From positions 442,209,038-442,273,037 of the forward strand of contig NC_081413.1 in NCBI RefSeq assembly GCF_030272615.1: 64,000 nt of DNA, written 5' to 3'. Shown piece after piece: positions 33,780-45,360 of this stretch. Numbering within the stretch: position 1 is the stretch's first letter; each line of letters begins with the position of its first letter. Under the pieces are notes generated by a model. The model made no database searches. It was not told where the DNA came from and was given only the letters and a program-made list of their open reading frames with translations. Both the position numbers and the translations under genes were made by a program. The DNA comes from Cryptomeria japonica. Taxonomy: Eukaryota > Streptophyta > Pinopsida > Cupressales > Cupressaceae.

Positions 33780-36700
33780 AAGTGTAGTATTTCTTCAAAT
33801 GGATGTTGTTAGTTGGTTCATCAAGCACATCTCCTTCTAAATTTTTTATCTAATAGGTGCCTAATCCATAGGTTGAGATGATGACATAGGGACCTAGCCA
33901 GTTAGGTTCAAACTTCCCTTTCTTTTCCCGATCCTCTTGATTTCTAGGATTTTCTTTGAGTACTAGATCACCAATTTTAAAAATCCTAGGGATGACTTTG
34001 TGATTGTACCTTCAGCACATGCGTTAGTGATATGCTTTGAGGTGAGTATAGGCATGTTGTCTCTTTTCATCTAGAAGTTGTAGCTCTTGCAGTCGGTTGA
34101 CTCGATACTCTTCATTTGGAATGAGGCCTTTCAAAGATACTTTGAGAGATGGGATTTCTACCTCTAGGGGTAAAATTGCTTTGGATACATACACCAATGA
34201 TTATGGCATAGCTCCTGTAAGTGTGCGGATGCTAGTTTTGTATGCCCAAAGTGCTGGATTGAGTTGCACGTGCCAATCTTTGCCTGCGTCATTTACTGTT
34301 TTTCGTGAGGATTTTCAATATGATTTTGTTGGATGCCTCAGCTTGACCATTCCCCAGTGGGTAATAAGGTGTAGAGAAGTGATGTTGGATCTTGAATCGC
34401 TCACATAGTTCTCGCACATCTTGGTTTTTGAAAGGTCATCCATTATTTGTGATGATGGAACTTGGAATGCCATATTTGTAGATTAGATAATTAAGAATGA
34501 AAGAAGAAATTTGTTTTCTAGTTACTGTGGTGATGGGGACCGCCTCAATCCATTTGGTAAAATAATATGTTGCAGTGATAATGAACTTATGTCCATTTGA
34601 AGATGGAGGGTGTATTTTACCCACTAAGTCCATTCCCCACTGGCAAAAAGGCTAGGATGTTGTGAATGGTTGTAGTTCCTTTGCTGGTGCATGTATAAGA
34701 TTGCCATGGATTTGGCATTTAGGACATTTCTTTGCAAAATGATAAGAGTCCTTTTCCATAGTCGACCAGTAATATCCCATTCATAGAAGTTTTTTAGAAA
34801 GAGTAGGACCACTTGAATGTGTTCCACAGATACCTTCGTGAAGCTCTTGTAAAGCAGAGTTAGATTCATTACAATCAAGGCAACGAAGAAGAGTACCATC
34901 TAGACCTTGACGGTACAGAGTATCAACAGTGAGAGTATAATGGGCAACTTGTCGGATAAAGTTGCATTTTTGGTTTCGAGATAGGTCAATAGGTAGGGTA
35001 TTGTTTTCAAGATAGTCATATATGGGTCCATATAATAGAGAGTTTGAACCGGTTAATGCATAGATAACATGGGATGCAGAATGGTCATAGGCTGGGGAGA
35101 ACAGTTGCTCTACCAAAAACTCGTAACGACTCTGTTGCTTTGGAATTTGTAGCAGTCAAGCGATAGTAGCCATTGCATCATCTTCTCTGTTGTCCAACCT
35201 TGGTATTTGCTTGAAGGTGATGTGTACAAAATATTGTTTGAAATCATCCACCATTCATTTGTATGGTAGAATTTTGTTGTCTTTCGTCTGATAGTCATTA
35301 TTGATCTGATTTATGACTAGTTGTGAATCTTCGTAGACTTTCAATTCTGTGATTCTCCATTCCATGACCATTTTGATCCCTGTAACCAATGCCTCATATT
35401 CAACAATGTTATTTGTGTATGGAAACATGAGCCTATATGATCTTTCTATGGTGTGCCCGTCAGGAGTGATGAACAAAATGCTAGCACCCGAGCCATGTTG
35501 AGTGTAGGAACCATCAAAGTATATGGTCCATTGCTTGGTGGAAATAGAAAGCACATCCCTATTGGGAAATTCAATCTCCATTGGTTGTTTATCCATTAAT
35601 GGTGCATTGGCTAATTGATCTGCAATCACTTGTCCTTTGATAGCTCGTCACTTTGTGTAGTGGATATCAAATTCGCTAAGAATCATAACCCATTTAACCA
35701 ATCTGCTAGTGAGAGCTACTTTGCTGAGTAAGTACTTTAGAGGGTCAATTTTTTCTATGAGCTTAATTGTATGAGCTAGCATGTAGTGTCGGAACTTTTG
35801 AGAAGAAAATACCATAGTTAAACAAGCCTTCTCAATGAATTTATAATTGTGCTCATATCCATTTAAAGTTCTACTGATGTAATAGATAGCTCATTCCTTT
35901 CCTTCTTGATTTTCTTGTGCTAATAGTGCCCCTGGTGATATGTATGTTGTTGATATGTAGAGAATAAGTGGCTTCCCTGCTATGGGTGGTACTAGAACTG
36001 GTGGGTTCATTAGATATTGCTTGATTTGGTAGAATGATTCTGCACATTTGGCCTCCCATTTGAATGGTACATTCTTATGTAGCAAATGATTGAATGGTAG
36101 ACTTTTATCTGCTAATTGAGTGATGAAACTCTTGATTGACTAGAGCCATCCTTGCAAGGATCTGAGTTGATTGATGTTCTTAGGTGGTGGCATCTCTATG
36201 ATGGCTTGTACCTTTGATGTATCTACTTCAATGCCCTTTTCTGAGACTATGTAGCCCAATAACTTCCCTGATGTAACCCTGAAGACACACTTCTTAGGGT
36301 TGATCCTGACTTGAAATTTTTCCAATTTATCAAAAATGTTTTCTAAGATGCCTAGATGTTCTTCTTGAGTAAATGATTTAGCTAGTAAACCATCCACATA
36401 GTCCTTCATGAAGGTATGCATCATGTCATGAAATATCATTGTCATTGGTCGTTGATAAGTTGCCCCATCATTCTTTAAGCCAAATGGCATGATATTCCAA
36501 TAGTATGTTCCCCAAGGATAGGTAAATATTGTTTTATCTTGATCCTCTAGAGCTATCTTGATCTGATTATAGCCAGAAAAATTGTCCATTAGTGATAACA
36601 TTGCATGGCCTACTGTGAGGTCTACAATTATGTCGAGATTGGGCAAAGGAAAGTCATCCTTTAGACAAACTTTGTTGACATCTCTAAAATCGATGCATAT

Positions 36701-37195
36701 CCTAGTGCTGCCATCTAGTTTTGAAACTGGCACGATGTTGGAGATCCATTTAGCATAGTCGATAGGTCGAATAAATCTGACGTCTAATAGTTTCTTTAGC
36801 TCAGCTTTGACCATGAGTGCTACATGTGGATTCATCTTTCTCAATTTTTGCTTAACTAGCTTGACTCCTGGAGCAATGGACAAGTGATGCATGATTAACT
36901 GTGGATCAATCCTAGGCATATCTGCATATGACCAAGAAAAATTGATTTGCTTTTCTTTGAAAAATTGGATAAACTCTGATCTTTCTTCCTTTGTCAAAGA
37001 TTCTACTAGGTGTATGTTTTTGGCTGCTTTTGTTGTACCAATGTTGATTGATTGAGTAGGCTCAATCAATATGGGTGATTGCTCCTGATAATATTTAGGA
37101 AGAGTGTCAAGTCTCCCATCTTTGGGTGCCTTAAAAAGGTTTTCACCTGTACATGTGTCCTTTATTTTTACTTTTTTGTGATCTAGTGCTGCCAT
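33780..37195 (-). pseudogene. Gypsy 2 RT, two RNases H and integrase (broken)
   Basis: This is read mainly in one frame with stops near 36137, 35893, 35650, 35250, 35160, 34782, 34670 and 34435. RT (37195-36140) has ICIDFRDVN and YWNIMPFGLKN. Its catalytic motif is YVDG instead of YVDD, at about 36393. A remnant gypsy RNase H follows (36120-35640), then a second archaeal-type RNase H (35629-35255) with TIYFDGSYTQHGSGASI and NIVEYEAL. The integrase has a HEGICGTH...CPKC zinc finger, Asp in WGMDLVG, ITNNG where Asp is expected, and GQAEASNK with the Glu (near 34340). The C-terminal domain runs on to about 33780 (LEG...NNIHLKKYY). Lesions in RT and integrase active sites rule out function. Confidence 0.9.
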
Positions 37196-37199
37196 TGAC

Positions 37200-38440
37200 T
37201 AGTTTTTAGTAGTGGATCCTTTATTTCGTTCATTTTTGCGACTAAGAGACTTGGCACTCCCCTAATTGCAGATGTCGTTACTTAGTTCACTGGTAGATTC
37301 TATTTCAGGGTTGATGGTACACAAGTAATGGATAATGGAATCATCATTTGGGAAAATTGGTATGTCATGATTTCCAGGTTCATCCCAGTCTATGAGGTCA
37401 GGAAAGATAAGTGGTAAAGGGTCATTGGGTGGGTCAAGTTCAGCTGCTATAAGTGTCAAGATGGAGGTATCATCATGGTTGGTCGGGATATTAAATAAGT
37501 TAATGATTTTGTCAAGGTCTTCAATGGTATTATCTTCCATGTAAACTTGCTTGTAATGTGGTTGCTCATTTTCCTTGGCGTCATAGATATTTTGTGGACA
37601 AAATTCAAGTAGTGTAGGTTATGTGCCTTGTTCTTCTTGAGAAATGGGTGTATGACTATCATTTGCAGCAATATCTTCAGTAACATTGGAATAGCTACCC
37701 CATTCATATTAATTTGAATCAGTTTCCGAGGTATTATCCCAGATTCTTGAAGTGTTGTGGACTAGTATGTTGTAGGGTGAAAACAGGTCCTTGATGATTG
37801 ATATGAGTCTGATAGTTTTTTCTGATTCTATATCAGATCTTTCTTCTACTCTTTGCATTTTCTCATATTCTGTCTCTCCTCGGGGAGTAATGATGTTATC
37901 AGGGAGTAACTCTTCTTTGTTTAAAATTGGTTCTTGAACATGATGTACTTATGCACAAGGTGATTCTGTCTTTTGATTGACTGATTTCTCTTGATGTTTC
38001 TTTCCTTCCTGGTATTCATTTTCCTTCCATATTGTCTCTACTGATTCAAATAGTGCCTCCTGCCATGAGTCCTCCTTGTATTTCTTCTTTTCCTTCCATT
38101 GAGGTTTTTCGTATTTGCTTGGTGTCTTCCTTGGTGGTAGAGTGTGTTCATAGCCCAATCTTGTTTTGTCTTTACAAAACTAGGAAGGAGGATCTAATGG
38201 TTCTGTGATGCCTTCCTGATGCTTGTCGATAGGTCCTTTTCCATTGTATCCCATTTGTTGCATGAATAAGTAGCCTTTTCTGTACAGTTGTGTTGGTATA
38301 GCTACTTCTATAGTGGCTGCCCTGTCTTCTTCCTCATCCTTGTATATCCAACTAAGGATGTCCTTTTCCTCTGATTCATGTGCTAGTGTGTCTAGTTGAA
38401 TGAATTTGCCATCAAACTTGGTGATGGGTTGTGTTGCCTA
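37200..38440 (-). pseudogene. Gypsy 2 linker between protease and RT (broken)
   Basis: Acidic, low-information minus-strand frames (37262-37540, 37456-37707, 37949-38158) correspond to the spacer between protease and RT in Tat-like elements. There is no catalytic motif. Stops and frameshifts are frequent. The last frame is Lys/Glu-rich (KKYKEDSWQEALFESVETIW). Confidence 0.5.
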
Positions 38441-39110
38441 ATGTGTTGATACTGAAGGTAACCCATGAGATTTAGGTGATGCTTGTAAGTTGGTTAGACA
38501 TAGGGGTTCCAAAGAGTATTCTCCCATGCCTTGTTCTTTGATTTTCATTTTTTGTTTGAAATCCATAGATAGTGATTTAGACTTTTCTTGTTGAAGATCT
38601 GGTGCTGGGGAAATTTTTTTTTCTTTTTTATGTAGAACTAAACTATCTCGGGCTGCCCCCATAGCATTACAATGTTGAAAAGGGTTATGATTTGCTGATA
38701 TAGAAATATCTTGTCCATTGTAGGGGAACTTAACACACTAGTGATAAGTAGAGGGTACTGCTTGCATTTCATGTATCCAAGGTCAACCCAATAAGATATT
38801 ATATGTGAGGTCTATGTCTAAGACTTGGCACACAGTGTCCTTTTGTATTGGTCCCACTTGAATTGGCAACACCACTGTTCCTTTGGATGATCTTTCTTCA
38901 TAATCATATGCTTTGATAGTGATCTTTTTGCATGGATCAATAGACTACTCAGAGAAGCCTAATGCACAGATAAGTTTTAAGGTATAGATATTGAGTCCAT
39001 CTCCTCCATCTATTAATACTCTTTTGACTTGATGTTTGTAGACCAAGACTTCAATGTCAAGGGAGTATTGTGTGGATGGCTTAATGAAATATTATCCTAT
39101 TCAGAAAAGG
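38438..39110 (-). pseudogene. Gypsy 2 protease (broken)
   Basis: The minus strand reads VLIDGGDGLNI near 38985-39020, a retropepsin site with DGG in place of DTG/DSG. It continues with IKAYDYEERSSKGTVVLP, DTVCQVLDIDLTYNILLG, WIHEMQAVPSTYH and VKFPYNGQDI, all standard for plant Tat-type proteases. The frame is broken by several stops (after LGFSE, after NILLG, after STYH). Confidence 0.82.
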
Positions 39111-39233
39111 TGAGAATATGAGGCCCTGTCATGTGAGCCACCATGGCTTGGAATTTGTTAGTATCCAAATCATGGGGTACATTTGTTTCCAATAGTGCTT
39201 GTTCCAAGATGTCCTTGTGTTTTGGTGAAAGTT

Positions 39234-42200
39234 TTAGCAACTTAGGTATAGAAATATTTTAGCAGGAGTTTTGCACAGTTGACTGACCAAGTCATATTGA
39301 ATCTTGGGTATGGTGTTTGCTACTAACGTATGTCCCTTCAAGACATATTTTTGAGCTCTGGTGGTTACATTGATTGATTCATGTTTGCGTTTGTCCTTGA
39401 TTGTAATGACATTTACTTGATTGTCCTCAGTTGATATATGATTGATGGTGTTGTTGTATATGTGATTGATACAAGCTCCAGGTTTATCATTTGAGGTTGA
39501 AGCTCCATCCCTATTGTAGTTAGGAAGAGGATTCTTAAAGGCACCATGGTCACCATTTGACTTGAGACCATCGACTATTAAATCACCTCTATCAATCATG
39601 TCTTGAACAATGTTTTTCAGTCTCATGCAATCATTTGTTTGATGTCCTTTGTTTCGATGAAAATCACAAGTGTGAATCATTCCACTAGGGTGGTTTGATT
39701 TGTGATTCAAAGTTGTTGATTGTTGGTAAGGAGATAATTTTGTTTTCCAGGAGCTCTCTGAATGCTGACTCCAATGATTGCCCTAATGGTGTGTCGATGC
39801 ATTTTGTAAAGTTATTGGTGTTACCTTGTGAGTTTGTATTAGGTCCTTGATTGGTGTTATTGTTTTGGGTATTGTTAGTGTTGTTAAGATGATTGTGATT
39901 GGTAGTTGGTGCATAAGCGTTAGTACCATGGTTAGTACCTTTTTGATTCTTGGTATCTTGAGGATTACCTAATAAAGCTAACACCGGTTGCTTGGATTTC
40001 ACATCATTAGTTTTGTTTCCTCCTTCATTTCCAATATTTTTGTTTCTGGTCTAGAACCTGGATTTGTCTAAGTTGTTGTTGTTTTGGTTATTGTAATTGG
40101 AGTTGGATGAATTTGTCCCTTCTTTGAAAAATTTCAATGTTCCTTTCTTGACACATGCCTCCTCTACTTGGATGCCATTTTCAATCAATTTAGCAAAAGA
40201 TGGTATGCATTGGAGTTTGAGTAACTCATCTTTCTATTTAAATTGTTGATGAAAATTTACATCTTTTCCTTTTTAGGCACATCTCAAGGATATCTTGAGA
40301 CCATTCGTCACCAACATTGAATGAACACCATGAATGTTTCATTGTTTTTCTGTTTGGCATTGTAGACATCTTGTTAGGTCCCATGGACAACTGAGAGGGG
40401 GGGGTGAATCAGTTGTCTAATAAATTCAAACCAAAAACCAATTAACCAACTTAATGCTTAATACCGATAAACCAGTTAAGTGTGCCGGTAGATAGTGTTA
40501 ACAATAAATTGCTATACCAGTAGAGATTAATGCATGAAACATAAACATAGAGTCATCCTCAACACATAAAACCAATATTTGTACGTGGAAACCCTTTAAG
40601 GGGAAAAACCACGGTGGGAAACCTTACCCACAATCAGATGATACTACTGTAGATAGTAAGTGTACATAAATGGGGTCTGCACATGTAGAAAGGCCAATAA
40701 CCTAGAGCTCACTGCTCAATCACAAAATGGGAGTCACACTAACTACAGTTGGATGGTTAAATCCAATAAGAATGTACTGCACAAAATAGCATCTTCATAT
40801 GCTGAATTCAGTACCGGTGTAATGCTGATATGCTTCTACAAAAACCTAGCTTCACCTTCAAATGATGTCTTCATGTATACCTTTGCTTAATCTCGCATAT
40901 ACCTTCACACAATTCTTTTTCGCATTCCACATTCGATCTTACAAATAAGATCTTACATTTATACCATAACCTAAGACCAATTTTAGTAGGTCAGCTCTAC
41001 AAGATATTACAATGAAAACAATTTAGATACAATATAATATCTGATGCAATAACTTATTAAACATGTCGGCTTAATGCATTTATAACAATAATAAATCATC
41101 TCCATAGCGTGCCATGCTGATCTAGAAAAGATAAACCTGCCGGTGTAACCCTAGATAACCCTAGACCTATTTGCCGGTAAAAGAAAATATGCAAATATAA
41201 ATATACCAATGATTAATTCTTCAAAACAAAGTGTCCACATGATGTCTTCGACATTACCAAGTGTCTTCCATATCATTCCAAGTGTCGATGAACATTATAT
41301 CCTGCCGGTGAACCATATACCAGTAATTGTGCAATAGTTACTTGCTTGCCGGTGAATGTTGATGGATCTCCAAAGTACTAGTGTTTCAGTAGGTGTTGAC
41401 ATCAATGACAAAACCATACCAAAATACCAACACATCTAGCATGGTGATGGCATGTTGAATGTTGTAGGAATATTGAGTTATGAATTTGTTGACTAACTCA
41501 TCAAAGGATATGACAGGAGGTGTGATTTTAGATAACCATTCCATTGTTTTCCCTCCCAAGCTTCTTGGAAATAATCTCATTAAATAAGTATCATCATGGG
41601 AAAATTATAGACTCATGGTACAAAATTCTCAGACATGATCATGAGGATCACTTTTCCCATCATATCTGTCAAATTTGGGAATGTCTGAATTTTGGGGAAA
41701 AGGTACCATGTTTAACCTTCTGTCAAAAGGGTAAGGACAAATTTCATTCAAGGAATACCATACTGTTGATCCTTGTTGCATGTCTTGCATCTATTTTTGT
41801 AGCATTTGCATTTTTTGTGTAAGAGTAAGCAAGGGTGCATTCATTTTCCGAGGGAAGAGCTCTTCCCTCACATTGTTTCTAGTTTGGAATGCGTGTGTAG
41901 TAGCATGTTTTGCTCCGGGATGGTTTACTCGGGTAAGTTTTGTTTAGGTATGTTTTTCTTAGGGTCACATGCTTCCTCCTCTCTTTGTCGTTCTTGATAA
42001 GAATAATGTTGAGACCTTGTTCTAAATATGTTAGTATCAAAGTCTTCAGGGAGTTTAACTCCTTTGCTTGTGAGCATGAGTAGGTATTTTTCTTTGTCGG
42101 TTTCCATGAGCTTTTCCACAAGTTTTTGAAATGAAGCGCTTTCTTGACACTCTTGGAGGAGTTCCTCAGAAATTTCTATGTCTTCTAGATTTGGATATTC

Positions 42201-42290
42201 GAAAGGATTTGATAATCTTCGACTCATGCTGGATTCTAGTTGTGGTTCGCTTTGCTTGTTTCGTTGAGAGTGAGTAATAGTGGGCATCTA
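39234..42290 (-). pseudogene. Gypsy 2 gag, split by a solo LTR
   Basis: The N-terminal acidic part (42287-41925) starts at an ATG with LEDIEISEELLQECQESASF. A retrotransposon gag core (41580-41435) has LFPRSLGGKTMEWLSKI and FDELVNKFITQY. The solo LTR at 40372-41432 then interrupts the frame. Downstream come an Asn/Thr-rich linker (40002-39685) and a C-terminal finger CDFHRNKGHQTNDC with the following RLKNIVQDMIDRG (39710-39590), typical of Tat gag. Frameshifts occur near 41920 and 39700. The boundary with the protease is not clear. Confidence 0.83.
40372..41432 (-). repeat. Solo LTR of a copia C-like family in gypsy 2 gag
   Basis: 1061 bp from TGTTAGGTCCC to ATACCAACA with perfect target duplication CATCT at 40367-40371 and 41433-41437. 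The start with a G run and GTGAATCAGTTG, and the ACCACGGTGGG(A/G) text, resemble the copia C LTR, so it is a solo LTR of a related copia family in minus orientation. No internal region is present. Confidence 0.93.
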
Positions 42291-43135
42291 GTAGAAACTT
42301 TTTGTGACAAAGGGAACAAACTCCTCTTCAATGTTCCGCTCAGGGGTTGGTGGTTCAAATCAAGGTATATTTTAAGTGATGCACACTTTGGGGAAGAAAG
42401 TTGGATTGATCTTTCCTCCTTGATTTAGGTGTTGACTGAATGCCGATTTTTGACAGAATGCTCTACTCCTTAATGGTTCCTTGTCAAATTCATTTGTTTT
42501 GTCTTGAAGATACAAGTGCATATGATAGAGGAATGTTTGATGATATTTTAAGAGTTGACGATTGATGTATAAAAACCTATTCCTGTTGGCAAGTTTCAGA
42601 GAATTGGGTTGATGTTTCCTCAACTTAGCGTTATGATAAATACTCTTTCTTCTCAGAATATGAGGATTAGTCATGCACAAGTGATCAATGGTTTCCTTTG
42701 ATTTGTTTTGGATTCAAGATATCTTGTTTGGAAACTTAAGTTTTACTTTATCAAATGAAGGTTTAGATGCCCCCTCATGACAAAGCATGTCAAATGTTAT
42801 GGGATAAGAGCCTTCCCAATGTGGAAACTCAATTTGACAACTTTGAGTTTAAAACAAGTATGTTTTTGGATAAAAATCCATTTTATTGAAGGACCTTTTG
42901 ATACTTGTGATGGTGTTTCTTGATTTTGATAGGAGAGATGTATTTTTATCTCTTGACTAGTTTTTGGATTTTGACAACTTTGTTTTGAGGAAAACTTGCT
43001 TTTGGAGTAGTTTTGATACTCTGATTTTGATTTTCTGTCTCATGGAGTTCAAGCAAGGAAAAAGGGCTCCCTAAATTGTTTTTATAATTTTCAAAAATAA
43101 TTTTTGTTTTGCCCCCTATTTTCTTAGTTTCGGCT
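42291..43135 (-). other. Gypsy 2 leader before gag
   Basis: Mostly non-coding. The minus-strand frame at 42680-42372 has a basic composition and no domain, and may be an upstream part of gag; I cannot tell. The rest is AT-rich. Confidence 0.4.
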
Positions 43136-43496
43136 ATGCGCTAAGGTAGAAACCTAATGCGCTATGAAATTTTCACAACACACTAGAGAATGGTCTCCAT
43201 GCGCTAAGTTGCCCTTCTGATGCGCTAACTTGGTCTGCTTGATTTTGGTTTGGTTTGAAAGGTTATGCGCTGATGTGTCATATCAATGCACAAACAACTG
43301 ATCTTAACGCGCTAGTGTTTGGTCTCAATGCGGTAAGTTGTTGCTTCAATGTGCTAGAATGTTTTCCAAAAGTGCTAAGGTTAAATATTTATTTGGGATT
43401 GATTATGCGCTAAAGTTCAGTGGTGATGCGCTATGATGAATCTTGCATGCGCTAAATTGTGGTTCCAAAGAACTAAGATGTTTCTCTTACGCACTA
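43136..43496 (-). repeat. 21-bp phased array 2, gypsy 2 leader
   Basis: In + view ATGCGCTA-type cores start at 43136, 43157, 43178, 43199, 43220, 43265, 43286, 43307, 43328, 43349, 43370, 43405, 43426, 43447, 43468 and 43489. All steps are 21 bp except 45 and 35. In element sense the core is TAGCGCAT, the same orientation relative to gag as in gypsy 1. Confidence 0.88.
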
Positions 43497-45018
43497 AACT
43501 GCCCTGGTATTTTTGACTTGGTGGTTTTCTCAGTGATTTGTAAAATTTGTCTCAATGATGATGGATGATTTTCTGAAGTAAAAAATGAAAGCACAACACA
43601 AAAGAGATAACCATCTTGCCTATTCTAAGCAATGAGTGTATGTTCTGTGAGGATGTGTTCAAATCCCCAGTGTTTTAACATGTTTGGATACAAAAAATAC
43701 AATTCAATCAAGCTCTTTATTCAAAGGTCATTGACAATACCATCGTTGACTAGTCTCGATACTTCGTCAACTCAAACAGCCTTGTCACCCCTAGGGGGCA
43801 CCCATTTTTTTGCCTTTTGCCATAAATTAACTCAAAGTGAATTGCTTCACAATTGAGTAGTTATCTTGGGAGATATATGGTTAATAATCTTGGGGGCGGA
43901 TTCTTCCCTACCTTTGCACTATGATACTGCAAATGTTTGGATACTGACTCGGCTCAAAATTTCTAATGCTAAAGTTTGTAATCAGGCTTCCCGTTCAACC
44001 ATCAATGATAAACTCCCTCAGGAGGCTTCCCAACCTTAAGAACAAAGGCTTTACGTATCATAAAGATACTAGGGGAAGGCTAATCGCTATGCGCAACCAT
44101 TGAAAAAGACTTTCATCACTTTCCAATTTTGATTATAGTGGGTTGGAACACTTGGCGTCAAAGCCATTCCCCACTTAGGTCGTTCCCCTCACACCGGCCA
44201 AAGAATGGCTTTTAGAGTTGTTCAACTCCTCAGGAGGGTAGGCCTGCTAAAGGTTTTAATGCTTAAAAATGCTGAAAGCATAAGAGTGGTTTGGCTTTTT
44301 GATCACCCAGTTAAGGGGAGAGCATATACCTTCCACTTTTGGAGTGAATCACACAAGTGTTCTTTTTAACCTTTTATTGCAATGATTTGGTAAAACCTAT
44401 ATGGAGACATTGCTCCACAAAAACATGGAGTTAATTTTATTCCATCAAATCAATAATTATCTGATCTAAAAATTGAAACCTGGTCAACAATGCAAAATTT
44501 TGATTTTGGTCAACAAAATAAATCGACAAAGGGGAAGAACTTCCCTCTTTAACTTTGAATAAAATTGGACAAGTGTGGTTCTTTTACCTTGCAAAAATTT
44601 AAAAGTTGATAATTTTATACACCAAAGGATGGTGAGGTTCTTTTTAAAGCTCTTTTTGCAAAATGAAAAAATGTTTGTCCTTTTTAGATGCCCAAATGAA
44701 TGTTTTCTCCTAGGAAAGCAAGAAAGATTTTTGTTGTGGTTCTTTTCAAGTTCCCAAATAAGGTGTGAGTTCAATTTTTAACTTTAAACAAGAAATGAAA
44801 CAAATTTAGATTTTTAACTAACTTAGCTAAGTTAGTAAAAAGTAATTTTAATTAGTTTAAATCTAGCTTAAATAAAAATAAGCTCCAAACCTGCAATTTA
44901 AACCATTAGTAACTTGCAAAACATACAGTTAATCAGTTAGCAAAATGATGGTTTTGTGGACTTCAACAAGTCTAAATTTTGAGTTCTCTGTTACAAATCA
45001 TTTTTTGTCTTGTCTGTG
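43497..45018 (-). other. Gypsy 2 leader between arrays
   Basis: Non-coding block that aligns with 21985-23350 of gypsy 1. It contains CCCCTAGGGG at 43788-43797 and weak arms of the stem described for gypsy 1. The open frames on both strands at 44484-44781 overlap each other and have no domain. Confidence 0.65.
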
Positions 45019-45272
45019 ATGCACTACAGAATATACTGTATGTGCTAAAGAATGCCCTGTATGCGCTATCAGACATACCCTACATGCTAAACTGATTTCC
45101 AAATGCATTGGACTATTAAATTCCTACGGTGAAAGCTACAAGAATTTTTTAAAAATTCTATGCACTGAGAAAGGGTTTCTATGCACTAGAAAATGAGTCT
45201 AATGTGCCGAACAGTATACCGTATGCGCTGAAGGTTTAACCGGATGCACTAAGAAAAGTTCCCAACGCGTCG
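45019..45272 (-). repeat. 21-bp phased array 1, gypsy 2 leader
   Basis: In + view cores start at 45019, 45040, 45061, 45082, 45103, 45160, 45181, 45202, 45223, 45244 and 45265: steps of 21 bp with a single gap of 57. It lies close to the primer site, as array 1 does in gypsy 1. Confidence 0.86.
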
Positions 45273-45335
45273 ATTCTTGTTTCCTGCATACTTGCAAAGT
45301 TGGTCAAATTCAAAAATTGATTCGATTAATGTGGT

Positions 45336-45360
45336 TATGCCCCATGGTAGGTGCCATAAA
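45336..45360 (-). other. Degenerate primer binding site, gypsy 2
   Basis: In minus sense TTTATGGCACCTACCATGGG follows the LTR end. It aligns with the gypsy 1 site TTATTGGTGCCCACTATGGG but has several substitutions. Confidence 0.7.
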
